A stretch of 64,000 nucleotides of DNA from WTFV01 sp965203525 (GCA_965203525.1 OZ241898.1:1364001-1428000); one strand, 5' to 3'. Shown: positions 40,818-51,770, counted from the first letter of the stretch. Notes: generated by a model from the sequence alone, not told the origin. Made by a program: numbers and translations.

Positions 40818-43800
40818 ATGGACGTCTTCGAGCTCAGGAAGCGGCTGGTTTCCGACTACCGGGACTACACCCGCAGCTTCATCCGGATCCGCGACCCGCG
40901 CATCAGCCGGTTCGTCGACGGCATCCTCGACGCCGACGGGTTCTGGCCGGAACCGCTCCTCCAACTGAACCCGACGTTCAGCCCCGGCGGCACGATCGAC
41001 GATCTGGTCACGGAAGGCGTGCTGCACGAGGAGTGCTCGCGCATTTTCCGGATCGGCAAGTCCGACGCGGATCCCGGCGGAAGACGGCTCCTCCTGCACC
41101 GGCACCAGCGCGACGCGATCCGCATGGCGGCCGAGGGCCGGTCCTGCGTCCTGACCACCGGCACCGGCTCCGGCAAGAGCCTCGCCTACATCGTGCCGAT
41201 CGTGGACCACGTGCTGCGGCACGGTTCCGGCCGGGGCATCCAGGCCATCGTCGTCTACCCGATGAACGCCCTCGCCAACAGCCAGGACGAAGAGCTCGGG
41301 AAGTTCCTCTGCAGGGGGTACCCGGAAGGCCGGCCTCCGGTGCGTTTCGCGCGCTACACGGGGCAGGAACGGGGCGGCGAACGCGAGGCCGTCCGCGGCG
41401 ATCCGCCGGACGTCCTTCTGACGAACTACATGATGCTGGAGCTGCTGCTCACGCGCAGCGAGGACCGCGCGCTGGTGAGGGCCGCCCAAGGGCTCCGGTT
41501 CCTCGTCTTCGACGAGCTGCACACCTACCGGGGCCGGCAGGGCGCGGACGTTGCAATGCTCATCCGCCGCTGCCGCCACGCCCTCGGCAACCGCGCCCTC
41601 TGCATCGGCACCTCGGCCACGATGGCCAGCGGCGGGAGCAGCGCGGAGCAACGCCGCGAGGTGGCGCGCGTATCGCAATCCCTGTTCGGGGTGGACTTCA
41701 CGCCCGAGCAGGTCGTCGGTGAGACGCTGGAGCGTGCGACGCCGGAGATCGACCCCGCGGATCCGGCGATCCGGCGTGCCCTTCGAGAGGCGGTCGCATC
41801 GGACGAAGAACCGCCCTCAGCCTACGACCCGTTCCGGGCGCACCCCCTCGCCTCCTGGATCGAATCGACCTTCGGCGTGCGCGAGGAGGCGGACACCGGC
41901 AGGCTCGTCAGGCAGACGCCCCGCCGGCTCGGTGGAGACGGTGCGCCCGAGGCGGCCCGGCACAGCCGTGAAGGGCCGGACGGACATCGCCATGAAGGGC
42001 CGGACGGGAGCCGCGGCAACGAGCCGGACGGGAGTCGCCAGCCTTCCGCCGCGGCGGAGCTCGCGGCGCTCGTGGGCGCCGGGCCGCAACCCTCCGCGGC
42101 GGACCGTGATGCCGGAGCACCATCGTCGCCGACGACCGCGAAACCCGCGGGCGTCGATCCGCAACGCTGCGCCGAAGTCCTGCGCCGCTGGCTGCTCCGG
42201 GGGGCCGCTCTCTACCGGAACGAATCCAGTCGCTTCTCCCTCTTCGCCTTCCGGCTGCATCAGTTCCTGACCCGCGGCGACACGGTGTGGGCGTCGCTCG
42301 AACCCGAGGCGCACCGCCATCTGGAGATCGCCAAGAAGGCGGCCAAGCCGGGCGAGCCGGACAAGCCGCTGTTCCCGCTGGTCTTCTGCCGTCATTGCGG
42401 GACCGCCTACTACCGGGTGCGGGTCACGGCGGCGGACGCGAACGGGCGGGCGGCACTGCTTCCCCGCGAAGACCGCCGCGAGGCCGACGACGACGGCGGT
42501 CACGACGCCTACCTGTACCTCTCCGAGGAGGCGCCCTGGCCCCGCGCCGCCGGTCCCGCGCTGCTCGCCCGCCTGCCGGAAGCGCTCAAGGAGACGGCCG
42601 CCCGGGGCGGGGAGCGAATCCGGCCCGACGCCCGCAAGGACGTTCCGGAGCCGGTCTTCGCCGACCCCGCCGGACGCATCGTCCCGGAGGGCGAGGGAGC
42701 GCCCGCCGCCCTGATCCACCGCAACTTCCTGTTCTGCCTGGAGCCCTCCTGCGGGGTCGCCTACACGAGGAGCCAACGATCCGAGCGCTTCAAGCTGGCG
42801 ACCCTCGGCGTGGACAACCGGAGCACCGCCACCACGATCCTCGCGGTGCGCTCGCTCATCGAGCTGCAGCGCGGCGGGAACCTCGCCCCGGAAGCGCGCA
42901 AGCTCCTGAGCTTCACCGACAACCGCCAGGACGCCTCCCTGCAGGCGGGCCACTTCAACGACTTCGTGCAGGTCGCCCTGCTGCGCTCGGCGCTGCACCG
43001 GGCGTGCGCGGGAGCGGGCGATCCGGCGGGCGGACCGGGACTGCGCCACGGCGAACTGTCGCGCCGCGTCCTCGACGCCATGAATCCGCGCCTCGAGGAC
43101 TACGCGGCCGATCCGGACGTGCGCGGCCCGGCGCGGCAGAACACCCGGGACGCCCTGCGGCGGGTCGTCGAGTACTTCCTCTACCGCGACCTCGAACGGG
43201 GCTGGCGGGTCACCGCGCCGAATCTGGAGGACTGCGGGCTGCTGCGCTTCGAGTACGAAGGGTTCGGCGGAGACGACGGACTGCTCGGCGAGACGGCGCT
43301 GTGGGAGTCGGGGTTCTCCGTGCAGGAAGACCGCGGGAGCCGGCGCTTCGTCGAAACTCCCGCCGCGCTCCGCCGCGCCCCGGCGGAAGTGCGGGAGAAG
43401 ATCGTCCGCACCCTGCTCGACGAACTCCGGCGGGCGCTCGCCGTGAAGGTGGACGTGCTCGACCCCCGGAAGCAGCACGACCTCGTCGAACGGACGAAGC
43501 CCCGCCTCCTCGAAGGCACGGTCTGGTACCTCGACGACGAGCGGGAACTGACCGGCTCCGCCGTCGCCCGGCCCCGCTCCCGAAGGAAGGGCGAACGGGG
43601 GAACGGCTTCTTCGTCTCCTCCTACGGCGCCTACGGGCAGTACGTGAAGCGCTCCCTCGAATCGCATCCGGCGCCGGAGCACTCCGGGGCGCAGTCGCTC
43701 GGGCGCGAGGACACCGGCGTGATCATCCGCTTCCTGTTTCTCGCTCTGAAGCGCTACGGCATCGTCGAACAGGTCCGCTCCGGACGCGACGGCGACGATC

Positions 43801-46292
43801 CGGGCTATCAGCTCAACGCCGCTGCGCTCCGCTGGCTGCCGGGCGACGGCTCGGGCCGCCCGCCCGACTCCACGCGCCTGCTCGAAGAAGGCGGCCTGCC
43901 CGCGGAAGTGAACCGCTACTTCGTGGAGTGCTACCGCGGGTTCGTGGACTTGCAGTGCGTCCTCGAAGCGCGCGAACACACCGCCCAGGTGACGGCGGAG
44001 GACCGCCAGGAGCGGGAGGAGCGTTTCCGCGCGGGAGATCTGCCGCTGCTCTTCTGCTCGCCGACCATGGAGCTCGGCGTGGACATCGCCCAGCTCCACC
44101 TCGTCAACCTGCGCAACGTGCCGCCGACGCCGGCCAACTACGCGCAGCGCAGCGGGCGCGCGGGGCGCGGCGGACAGCCCGCCCTGGTCTTCACCTACTG
44201 CGCGGGGCGCAGCCCCCACGACCAGTACTTCTACCGCGAGCCCGCCCGCATGGTCGCCGGCGCGGTGGCGCCGCCCCGCGTCGATCTCCGCAACCGCGAC
44301 CTCGTCCGCTCGCACGTCCACGCGATCTGGATGGAAGGGGCGCGGCCGGATCTGGGCAGGACCCTGACCACGGTGCTCGACCTCGACGGGGGGAACGGGC
44401 GGCTGCCGCTGCCGGTGAAAGGGGCGTTGAAGGACGAGTTGCGACGTCCGGTCCACCGGGGCGCGGCGCGGATGCAGGCCGGGGCGGTGATCGCGGAAAT
44501 CCGCTCCGAGCTCGACGGGACGATCTGGTTCCACGATCGATGGGTGGACGAAGTGCTCGACCAGATCGAGCGCAGCTTCGATTCCGCGTGCGACCGGTGG
44601 CGCAGCCTCTATCGCGCCGCCGTCCGCCAGCGCGAGCTCCACCACGCGGTCATCGGCGACCACTCCCGGCCGGAGGCCGAACGCAACCACTCGCGAAGGC
44701 TGCGCGCGCAGGCCGAGAACCAGATCCGCCTGCTCACCGAAGCGGAGGGGATCTACGAGGGCGACTTCTACTCCTACCGCTACTTCGCGACGGAGGGCTT
44801 TCTTCCCGGCTACAACTTTCCCCGGCTGCCGATCTCCGCCTACGTGCCGGGCCGGCGCCGGCGCAGGGGACGCGACGAGTTCATCTCCCGCCCCCGCTTC
44901 CTCGCCATCTCGGAGTTCGGCCCCCGCGCGCTGATCTACCACGAGGGCGCGCGCTACCGGGTATACAAGGTCAACCTCGACTTCCCGGCGGAGGCCGTCG
45001 AAGACCCCCGCCGGCTCGCCACCGACACGATGAAGCGTTGCCCGGCGTGCGGCTACGCCCACCTCCAGGCGGGCGGGACCAACCTGTCCGAGGTCTGCGA
45101 CCGCTGCGGCGGCGCCCTCGACACGCCGTCCCGCATCGACGGGCTGGTCCGGCTGCAGAACGTGAGCCTGAGCCTCGCCCAGCGCATCACCTGCGACGAA
45201 GAGGAGCGGCAGCGCTTCGGCTACCAACTGGTCACCGCATACCGCTTCCCCGAGGTCAACGGCCGGCCCGACCGCAAGGACGCGGAGGTCCGTTGCGGCG
45301 GCGTGCGCACGCTCACGCTCGGCTACGGGGACGCCACCGACCTCTACCGCGTCAACCTCGGCTGGACGCACCAGGACGGGAGCCGGCCGCGCGGCTTCAA
45401 CCTCGACCTGGAACGGGGCTACTGGTCGCGCAACCAGGCCGACGTCGAGGACCGGGCCGACGCGGCGGCCGAAGGACGCATCGCGCGGGTGGTGCCGTTC
45501 GTCAGGGACACCCGGAACGCGCTGGTCATGCGCTTCGAGCCGCCGCGCGCCGATCCCGAAACGGCGGGTCTGCAAGCGGCCTTCAAGCAGGCGATCCAGC
45601 AGCACTTCCAGCTCGAGCCGCGCGAGCTCTCCTGCGAGGCGATGCCCTCGCCGCGCGAACGGCGGGAGATCCTCTTCTACGAGGCGTCGGAAGGCGGCGC
45701 CGGGGTGCTGCGCCAGCTTGCCGAGAGCCCGGCGGCGCTGCCCGCGCTCGCGCGCCGGGCGCTGGAGATCTGCCACTTCGACCCCGACACCCTGGCGGAT
45801 CGGGCCGCCGACCGCTGCGGCCGGGCCTGCTACGAATGCCTGCTGGACTACGGCAACCAGCCGGACCACCGGATTCTGGACCGCGCCCGGATCCGCGATC
45901 TGCTCCACGAGCTGGCGCGGGCCGAATGCCGTCCCGCCGGCGGCGCGGGCTCCCGCGCGGAACGCCTGGCCGCGCTTCGGACGCGTTGCGACAGCCGGCT
46001 CGAACAGCGCTGGCTCGACCTGGTGGAGTCGCTCGGGCTGCGGCTTCCGAGCGACGCGCAGCACCCCGTTCCCGGCCACTCCACCCGGCCCGACTTCTTC
46101 TACCGGGAGGCGAACGCCGCCGTCTACGTCGACGGTCCGCCGCACGACGCCCCGGACCAGGCCCGCGACGACAAGGCGAAGACGCGGGCGCTGATCGAGG
46201 CCGGCTACGTCGTGCTCCGCTTCCATCACGCGGCCGACTGGCGCGCCGTCTTTCGACGCCACGCCGACGTCTTCGGCGCGCCCGACGAATAG
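40818..46292 (+). CDS. Large DExH helicase with DUF1998 zinc region and C-terminal nuclease-like domain
   Basis: 1824 residues from the ATG at 40818. Walker A is TGTGSGKS near residue 115, the DExH box is FDELHTYRG near residue 231 and motif III is GTSATMA. The helicase C lobe carries SPTMELGVDIAQLHLVN near residue 1081 and QRSGRAGRGG near 1110. Zinc pairs CPACGYAH and CDRCGG (about 1407-1430) precede the DUF1998 end DRCGRACYECLLDYGNQPDH near 1670. The last 100 residues resemble Vsr/DUF559 nucleases (TRPDFFYREANAAVYVDG). Proteins of this group include MrfA, Druantia DruE and DISARM DrmA/DrmB. It heads a four-gene operon with SNF2 helicase, methylase and SMC-like ATPase, so it is most likely an anti-phage helicase-nuclease. 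A short Gly/Asp-rich linker (residues 375-420) has repeated EGPDG units. Confidence 0.88.
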   Translation: MDVFELRKRLVSDYRDYTRSFIRIRDPRISRFVDGILDADGFWPEPLLQLNPTFSPGGTIDDLVTEGVLHEECSRIFRIGKSDADPGGRRLLLHRHQRDAIRMAAEGRSCVLTTGTGSGKSLAYIVPIVDHVLRHGSGRGIQAIVVYPMNALANSQDEELGKFLCRGYPEGRPPVRFARYTGQERGGEREAVRGDPPDVLLTNYMMLELLLTRSEDRALVRAAQGLRFLVFDELHTYRGRQGADVAMLIRRCRHALGNRALCIGTSATMASGGSSAEQRREVARVSQSLFGVDFTPEQVVGETLERATPEIDPADPAIRRALREAVASDEEPPSAYDPFRAHPLASWIESTFGVREEADTGRLVRQTPRRLGGDGAPEAARHSREGPDGHRHEGPDGSRGNEPDGSRQPSAAAELAALVGAGPQPSAADRDAGAPSSPTTAKPAGVDPQRCAEVLRRWLLRGAALYRNESSRFSLFAFRLHQFLTRGDTVWASLEPEAHRHLEIAKKAAKPGEPDKPLFPLVFCRHCGTAYYRVRVTAADANGRAALLPREDRREADDDGGHDAYLYLSEEAPWPRAAGPALLARLPEALKETAARGGERIRPDARKDVPEPVFADPAGRIVPEGEGAPAALIHRNFLFCLEPSCGVAYTRSQRSERFKLATLGVDNRSTATTILAVRSLIELQRGGNLAPEARKLLSFTDNRQDASLQAGHFNDFVQVALLRSALHRACAGAGDPAGGPGLRHGELSRRVLDAMNPRLEDYAADPDVRGPARQNTRDALRRVVEYFLYRDLERGWRVTAPNLEDCGLLRFEYEGFGGDDGLLGETALWESGFSVQEDRGSRRFVETPAALRRAPAEVREKIVRTLLDELRRALAVKVDVLDPRKQHDLVERTKPRLLEGTVWYLDDERELTGSAVARPRSRRKGERGNGFFVSSYGAYGQYVKRSLESHPAPEHSGAQSLGREDTGVIIRFLFLALKRYGIVEQVRSGRDGDDPGYQLNAAALRWLPGDGSGRPPDSTRLLEEGGLPAEVNRYFVECYRGFVDLQCVLEAREHTAQVTAEDRQEREERFRAGDLPLLFCSPTMELGVDIAQLHLVNLRNVPPTPANYAQRSGRAGRGGQPALVFTYCAGRSPHDQYFYREPARMVAGAVAPPRVDLRNRDLVRSHVHAIWMEGARPDLGRTLTTVLDLDGGNGRLPLPVKGALKDELRRPVHRGAARMQAGAVIAEIRSELDGTIWFHDRWVDEVLDQIERSFDSACDRWRSLYRAAVRQRELHHAVIGDHSRPEAERNHSRRLRAQAENQIRLLTEAEGIYEGDFYSYRYFATEGFLPGYNFPRLPISAYVPGRRRRRGRDEFISRPRFLAISEFGPRALIYHEGARYRVYKVNLDFPAEAVEDPRRLATDTMKRCPACGYAHLQAGGTNLSEVCDRCGGALDTPSRIDGLVRLQNVSLSLAQRITCDEEERQRFGYQLVTAYRFPEVNGRPDRKDAEVRCGGVRTLTLGYGDATDLYRVNLGWTHQDGSRPRGFNLDLERGYWSRNQADVEDRADAAAEGRIARVVPFVRDTRNALVMRFEPPRADPETAGLQAAFKQAIQQHFQLEPRELSCEAMPSPRERREILFYEASEGGAGVLRQLAESPAALPALARRALEICHFDPDTLADRAADRCGRACYECLLDYGNQPDHRILDRARIRDLLHELARAECRPAGGAGSRAERLAALRTRCDSRLEQRWLDLVESLGLRLPSDAQHPVPGHSTRPDFFYREANAAVYVDGPPHDAPDQARDDKAKTRALIEAGYVVLRFHHAADWRAVFRRHADVFGAPDE

Positions 46293-46373
46293 CCGCGTCC
46301 GGCGCGCAGATTACAGACGGAACGCCCCCGTTCCGATAGAGGGAAGGCGCCGATCGTCCATTCCCCGTGGAAC

Positions 46374-49226
46374 ATGAGCGCCGCCTCTCTGTCCAAGCCG
46401 GGAACCCTCGTCCGGGCGCGGGGCCGCGAGTGGGTCGTCCTGCCCGAATCGACGGACGAACTGCTGATGCTCCGCCCCGTCGGCGGGCTCGACGAAGAGG
46501 TCACCGGTGTCTTGCCGGCCGTGGAGCCGGTCGAGTCGGCGACGTTCCGGCTGCCCGGCCCGCGGGACCTCGGCGACTTCGCATCCGGCCGGCTGTTGCG
46601 CGATGCGGCGCGCCTGTCGACCCGCGCCGCCGCCGGTCCGTTCCGCAGCTTCGGCCGCATCGCCGTCGAGCCCCGGCCCTATCAGCTCGTGCCGCTGATG
46701 ATGGCGCTCCGGCTCGACCCGGTGCGCATGCTCGTCGCGGACGACGTGGGCATCGGCAAGACGATCGAGGCCTGCCTCATCGCCCGCGAACTGCTCGACC
46801 GCGGCGAGATTCGGCGCCTCGCGGTGCTGTGCCCGCCCCACCTGGCGGAACAGTGGCAACGGGAGCTGGCGGACAAGTTCCACGTCGACACGGAACTGGT
46901 GCTGTCGAGCACCATCCAGCGTCTCGAACGCGATCTGCCCCTGGGCGCCTCCGTCTTCGAACGCCATCGCTTCACGGTGATCTCCACCGACTTCATCAAG
47001 GCGGAGCGCCGCGCCGACGATTTCGCCCGCAAGTGCCCGGAGTTCGTGATCGTGGACGAGGCCCACGGCTGCACGCTCGCCGGCGGCGCGGGCCGCGGGC
47101 GCCAGCAGCGTCACGATCTCCTGCGCCGCCTCGCCGCCGCGCCGGAGCGGCATCTCGTGCTGGTGACGGCGACGCCGCACAGCGGGAACGACGAGGCGTT
47201 CCGCTCGCTCCTCGGTCTGCTCGACGAAGACTTCGCCAGCCTGCCGGCGGACCTCGATCGGGCCGGCCGCGAAGGCGTCCGCCGCCGGCTGGCCCGCCAC
47301 CTCGTCCAGCGCCGCCGCGGCGACGTCCGCCGTTACCTCGAAACCGACACCGCGTTCCCCGAGCGCAGGGACAAGGAGTCCACGTACGCGTTCAGCCCCG
47401 TCTACCGCCAGCTCTTCGACGACATCCTCGCGTTCGCCCGCGAGTACGTGCGCGAGGACGGCGGCGGGCGGCGCCGGCAGCGGGTGCGCTACTGGTCGGC
47501 GCTCGCGCTGCTGCGCTGCGTCTCGTCGAGCCCCGCGGCCGCGGTGGCCACCCTGCGCAGCCGGGCCGCCGCCGACCAGGCCGGGAGCGAGGACGACGTG
47601 GACGAGGCGGGCCGCCGCACCGTCCTCGACCAGGGCGACGACGACGACGCTCCCCTCGACTTCAGCCCCGGCTCGGACACGGAAGGCAGCGGTACGGCGA
47701 CGCGCCGCAGGCTGCTGGAGTTCGCCCGCCGCGCCGGGGCCGTCGCCCCCGCGGAGGACCGCAAGCTGCAGGGCGCCGTGCGCGAGGTCCGGGCGTTCCT
47801 GAAGGACGGTTTCCACCCGGTCGTCTTCTGCCGCTTCGTCGACACCGCCGACTACGTCGCGCGTCACCTGCGCGGCGTCCTGCCGGACGGCTTCCGCGTC
47901 GAGTCGGTCACCGGCCGGCTTCCGCCCGCCGAACGCGAAGCGCGCATAGATTCCCTCGCCGCCGGCGGCGGCCGGTTCGTGCTCGTGTGCACCGACTGCC
48001 TGTCGGAGGGCATCAACCTGCAGGAGCACTTCGACGCCGTGCTGCACTACGACCTGGCGTGGAACCCCACGCGGCACGAGCAGCGCGAGGGCCGGGTGGA
48101 CCGGTTCGGGCAGGAGAAGCGCGAGGTGCGGGCGGTCACCTACTACGGCGCCGACAATCCGATCGACGGCGTGATCCTCGACGTCCTCATCCGCAAGCAC
48201 AAGAGCATCAAGAGCGACCTCGGGGTGACCGTCGCGGTGCCCGGTTCCGGCGAGCGGATCGCGGAGACGCTGTTCGAGGGCGCGGTGTTCCGCGAGCAGG
48301 CGGGCGCGGGCCGGCAGCAGCTCGCGCTCGACTTCCTCGACGATCTCGACACGGAGAAGCGGTCGATTCACGCCGAGTGGGAGAACGCCCGGGACCGCGA
48401 GAAGGCGAGCCGTTCGCGCTTCGCCCAGCACGGCCTCGAGCCGGAGGCGGTGGCCGCGGAACTCGAACAGGTGCGCGCCGCCATCGGCCGGAACCAGGAC
48501 GTGGCCCGGTTCTTCGTCGAAGTCCTGCAGGCCGCGAACGTGCCCGTCCGAGCCAACGGCCGGATCGAGGTCCGGGTCGGCCCGGAAACGCCGCGGGCGC
48601 TGCGCCAGGCGACCGGGCAGGACGAGCCCTTCGCCGGGCGTTTCGATCTGCCCCTGCAGAAAGGAGAGATCTATCTCGGACGGACGAGTCCCGTCGTCGA
48701 GGGCCTCGCGAGCTGGGTCCTGGATCAGGCGCTCGACCCCGATGCCCGCGACGTTCCGGCCGCCGCGTCGCGCTGCGGCGCCATCGCCACGTCGGCCGTG
48801 ACGGCGCGCACGACGCTGCTGGTCGTCCGTTTCCGCTACCACCTGGAAGCCGGCCGGCCCGGCGCGCGCGCCGAAACCGTCCTGTGCGAGGAAACCGCCT
48901 CGCTCGCCTGCACCGGTCCGGCCGAGACGCCGCGGTGGATTGCACCCGCCGAAAGCGAACGTCTGCTCGCCGCCCGGCCGGGCCGCAACCTGCTTCCGAC
49001 CGCGATAGAACAGCAACTCGGCGCGACGTTGCCGGCGCTGCCGCGGCTTCGGACCGCGCTCGCATCCGTCGCCCGCCAGCGCGCCGACGCTCTGCTCGCG
49101 ACGCACGAACGGGTGCGGCGGGCATCCCGCGCGAGACGCCGCGGCGCCGGCGATCGCGTGGCCGTCGCGCCGGTGCTGCCCGTCGACCTGCTCGGCGCGT
49201 ACGTCCTGCTTCCCACCCTGCACTGA
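46374..49226 (+). CDS. SNF2-family helicase (DrmD-like)
   Basis: 950 residues. The Walker A region is VADDVGIGKTIEA near residue 125, the DEAH box is VIVDEAHGC near 228, motif III is VTATPHSGN, and helicase C has TDCLSEGINLQEHFD and REGRVDRFGQ near residues 540-580. It is a Swi2/Snf2 ATPase that moves on double-stranded DNA. In DISARM class 1 a SNF2 helicase (DrmD) precedes an adenine methylase, the same order as here. It lies 81 bases after the DUF1998 helicase gene and one base before the methylase start, so the three are co-transcribed. Confidence 0.88.
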   Translation: MSAASLSKPGTLVRARGREWVVLPESTDELLMLRPVGGLDEEVTGVLPAVEPVESATFRLPGPRDLGDFASGRLLRDAARLSTRAAAGPFRSFGRIAVEPRPYQLVPLMMALRLDPVRMLVADDVGIGKTIEACLIARELLDRGEIRRLAVLCPPHLAEQWQRELADKFHVDTELVLSSTIQRLERDLPLGASVFERHRFTVISTDFIKAERRADDFARKCPEFVIVDEAHGCTLAGGAGRGRQQRHDLLRRLAAAPERHLVLVTATPHSGNDEAFRSLLGLLDEDFASLPADLDRAGREGVRRRLARHLVQRRRGDVRRYLETDTAFPERRDKESTYAFSPVYRQLFDDILAFAREYVREDGGGRRRQRVRYWSALALLRCVSSSPAAAVATLRSRAAADQAGSEDDVDEAGRRTVLDQGDDDDAPLDFSPGSDTEGSGTATRRRLLEFARRAGAVAPAEDRKLQGAVREVRAFLKDGFHPVVFCRFVDTADYVARHLRGVLPDGFRVESVTGRLPPAEREARIDSLAAGGGRFVLVCTDCLSEGINLQEHFDAVLHYDLAWNPTRHEQREGRVDRFGQEKREVRAVTYYGADNPIDGVILDVLIRKHKSIKSDLGVTVAVPGSGERIAETLFEGAVFREQAGAGRQQLALDFLDDLDTEKRSIHAEWENARDREKASRSRFAQHGLEPEAVAAELEQVRAAIGRNQDVARFFVEVLQAANVPVRANGRIEVRVGPETPRALRQATGQDEPFAGRFDLPLQKGEIYLGRTSPVVEGLASWVLDQALDPDARDVPAAASRCGAIATSAVTARTTLLVVRFRYHLEAGRPGARAETVLCEETASLACTGPAETPRWIAPAESERLLAARPGRNLLPTAIEQQLGATLPALPRLRTALASVARQRADALLATHERVRRASRARRRGAGDRVAVAPVLPVDLLGAYVLLPTLH

Positions 49227-49227
49227 C

Positions 49228-50229
49228 GTGACCCGATTCCGACAGGAGTTCCAGACGGTCCGCTCCGAGGGCGGGTTGCTGCCGCCCGACCTGCTGCGGC
49301 GCTTGATCGACCCCCGCTCGAAGCTGCCGGGCATGCGGCCGGAAGACTACGCGCTCGCGCCCGGCGAGCGGCTGAACGAGGCCGTCACGCAGTCCTGGAA
49401 CCGCCTCCGCCGGCACTGGACGGAGTTCCGGGCCGCCGCCGCGAACCTGCCCGCGGGCGAGGCGGGCACCGGCCTCACCAACGACAAGTGGAGCCTGCCC
49501 CTGCTGCGCGAGCTCGGCTTCGGTCTCCTGCCCGCGACCGCCGGCCCGACCATCGCCGGGCGCGCCTACGCCGTCCGCCGCTTCGCGGGACCGACGCCGA
49601 TCCATCTCGTCGGCCGCGGCCTCTCGCTCGACCGCCGCGCCGCCGGGCAGCGCGGGGCGGCCTCGGCCAATCCGCACGGCCTCGTGCAGGACCTGCTGAA
49701 CCGCAGCGACGCCCACCTGTGGGCCATCGTCTCGAACGGGCTGCGCCTGCGCATCCTGCGGGACAACTCGGCGCTGTCGCGGCAGTCCTGGCTCGAATTC
49801 GACCTCGACGCGATGTTCTCGGGCGAGGTCTATTCCGACTTCGTGCTGCTCTGGCTCGTGGCCCACGCCACGCGCTTCGCGCCGCGCGACGGCGGCCGGC
49901 CCGAAACCTGCCGGCTGGAAGACTGGACCCGCGAGGCGGAGCGGCAGGGCGCCCGCGCGCTGGGAGAACTGCGCGGCAGCGTCGAGCGCGTGCTGCAGGT
50001 CCTCGGCGAGGGCTTCACCGGCCACCCGAAGAACGTCGGACTGCGCGACGCCCTGCGCGCCGGTACCGTCCCGCTCGACGAGTTCCACGGCCAACTGCTG
50101 CGCGTCGTGTACCGGCTGATCTTCCTGTTCGTCGCGGAGGACCGCCGGCTCGACGGAGAACCGCTGCTGCATCCGCGGGACGATTCCGCCGCGGCGCGGG
50201 TCGCCCGCGAACGGTACGCGCGGCACTAC
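49228..50229 (+). pseudogene. 5' piece of a large adenine-specific DNA methylase, interrupted by an IS
   Basis: 334 codons from a GTG one base after the SNF2 stop. The N-terminal domain (PPDLLRRLIDPRSKLPGMRP, NPHGLVQDLLNRSDAHLWAI, RVVYRLIFLFVAEDRRL) is that of large type IIG/DISARM-type methylases. The frame runs into the IS at 50230. As it stands it would give a protein ending in about 35 IS-derived residues. Removing the IS and one CTAC copy joins it in frame to the piece starting at 51994, giving an intact 1552-residue protein. So the break is recent and is the only damage. Confidence 0.88.
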
Positions 50230-50242
50230 CCTGGATTATTCA
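50230..50242 (+). repeat. IS left inverted repeat
   Basis: The 13 bases CCTGGATTATTCA are matched exactly, inverted, by 51977-51989. Confidence 0.92.
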
Positions 50243-50333
50243 CCGGGGGTGCCGATCCGGGAGAGACACAAGGGCCTCCGCGCGGTAAAATCGCAGTGGC
50301 AACAGGCATTTTCACCACCACGGAGGCCCCTGC

Positions 50334-51713
50334 GTGACGACCGACACGATACCACAGACTGTCCTGTTCCCGGAACTGTTCGACAAGCCCCTCGTCGCCA
50401 CCTTCGACCGCGAGCACGCCAGCTCCGACGGCGGAGCCGTTCTCCTCAAGGCGGCCGAGCGCGTGTACGGCCTCGTCAAGACGTTTGCCCGCTGTCTCGC
50501 CGACCGGCGCGACCCGGAGAAGATTCGGCACACGCTCGCGGAACTGGTCGGGCAGCGGATCTTCGGCATCGCGTGCGGCCACCCCGACGGCAACGATGCC
50601 GACGATCTGGCCGACGACCCCGTTCACAAGCTGCTGCTCGGACGGGACCCGGTGGCCGGCGCGCCGCTGGCGTCGCAACCGACGATCTCGCGGTTCGAGA
50701 ACAGCCCGGGCCGCGGCGCGCTCTATCGCATGGCGCGGGAGTTGGCGGCGAGCGTCATCGAGCGACACCGGCGCCGGCTGGGGCGGCGGGTGCGGCGCAT
50801 CACCATCGATCTGGACCCGACCGACGACCTGACGCATGGCGCACAACAGCTTTCGTTCTTCAACGGACACTACGGCGGCTGGTGTTATCTGCCGCTGCTC
50901 GCGTTCCTGACCTTCAACGACGAGACGGAGCAGTATCTGTGCGCGGCGGTGCTGCGGCCGGGCAATGCGGTGGCGGCCGACGGGAGCCTGGGCCTGCTGA
51001 GACGGCTGCTGCCGATGCTGCGGGCGGCGTTTCCGCGGACGTCGTTTCTCGTCCGGCTCGACGGGGGCTTTGCGACCCCGGAGGTCTTCGATTTCCTGGA
51101 GGCGGAACCGGGACTCGACTACGTGGTGGCGATGGGCAGGAACGCGGTGTTGGTGCGGCAGGCCGAATCCGCCATGGCGGCGGCCCGCGCGCAGAGCGGG
51201 GCCAGCGGCCGGACCGAGCACGTCTATACCGACACCCGCTACGCGGCCCGCACGTGGAACCGCCAACGCCGGGTCGTGATCAAGGCCGAAGTGGTCCGGC
51301 ATCCGGGCCGCGAGCCGCGGGACAATCCGCGCTTCGTCGTGACGAATCTCCCGCAGAATCCGCGCTTCGTCTACGAAAAGGTCTACTGCGCCCGCGGCGA
51401 CGTCGAGAACCGGATCAAGGAGTTGCTGGACGGTCTGCAGATCGACCGCACGAGCTGCTGCCGGTTCCTGGCGAACCAGTTGCGCGTGTTGCTGACGGCT
51501 GCCGCCTACGTGCTCATGCAGGAACTGCGGCTGCGGGCGGCGCGAACCGGCTGTGCCCGCACCCAGGTGACGTGGCTGCGCAACCGGCTGCTGAAGCTCG
51601 GCGTGCACGTCGTCGGCTCCGTGCGCCGCATCGTCCTGCATCTGCCCCGGGGGACGCCGCATCTGAACGCATGGCGGCGCATCGCGCTGGCCCTCGGCGC
51701 CCGCGCCGGGTAG
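50334..51713 (+). CDS. IS1380-family DDE transposase
   Basis: 459 residues from a GTG with GGAGG eight bases upstream. The IS1380 N-terminus is typical (SSDGGAVLLKAAERVYGL, QPTISRFENS). The DDE residues fall in ITIDLDPTDDLTHG, VRLDGGFATPEV and the C-terminal YCARGDVENRIKELLDGL. Full length with no frameshift, so the element is probably active. It is transcribed in the same direction as the methylase it interrupts. Confidence 0.93.
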   Translation: MTTDTIPQTVLFPELFDKPLVATFDREHASSDGGAVLLKAAERVYGLVKTFARCLADRRDPEKIRHTLAELVGQRIFGIACGHPDGNDADDLADDPVHKLLLGRDPVAGAPLASQPTISRFENSPGRGALYRMARELAASVIERHRRRLGRRVRRITIDLDPTDDLTHGAQQLSFFNGHYGGWCYLPLLAFLTFNDETEQYLCAAVLRPGNAVAADGSLGLLRRLLPMLRAAFPRTSFLVRLDGGFATPEVFDFLEAEPGLDYVVAMGRNAVLVRQAESAMAAARAQSGASGRTEHVYTDTRYAARTWNRQRRVVIKAEVVRHPGREPRDNPRFVVTNLPQNPRFVYEKVYCARGDVENRIKELLDGLQIDRTSCCRFLANQLRVLLTAAAYVLMQELRLRAARTGCARTQVTWLRNRLLKLGVHVVGSVRRIVLHLPRGTPHLNAWRRIALALGARAG

Positions 51714-51770
51714 TCCGAAACCCGCGCAGCCCGTAGCCCGAACCGCACCGCCCGCGACGGCGGAGCCTTG

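Noticed and set aside
41817..46262. 1481-codon minus-strand frame under the DUF1998 helicase
   Set aside because: It lacks any domain pattern and mirrors the real gene's codon structure; the plus frame has complete helicase motifs.
46311..49334. 1007-codon minus-strand frame under the SNF2 gene
   Set aside because: A shadow of the SNF2 gene with no recognisable motifs.
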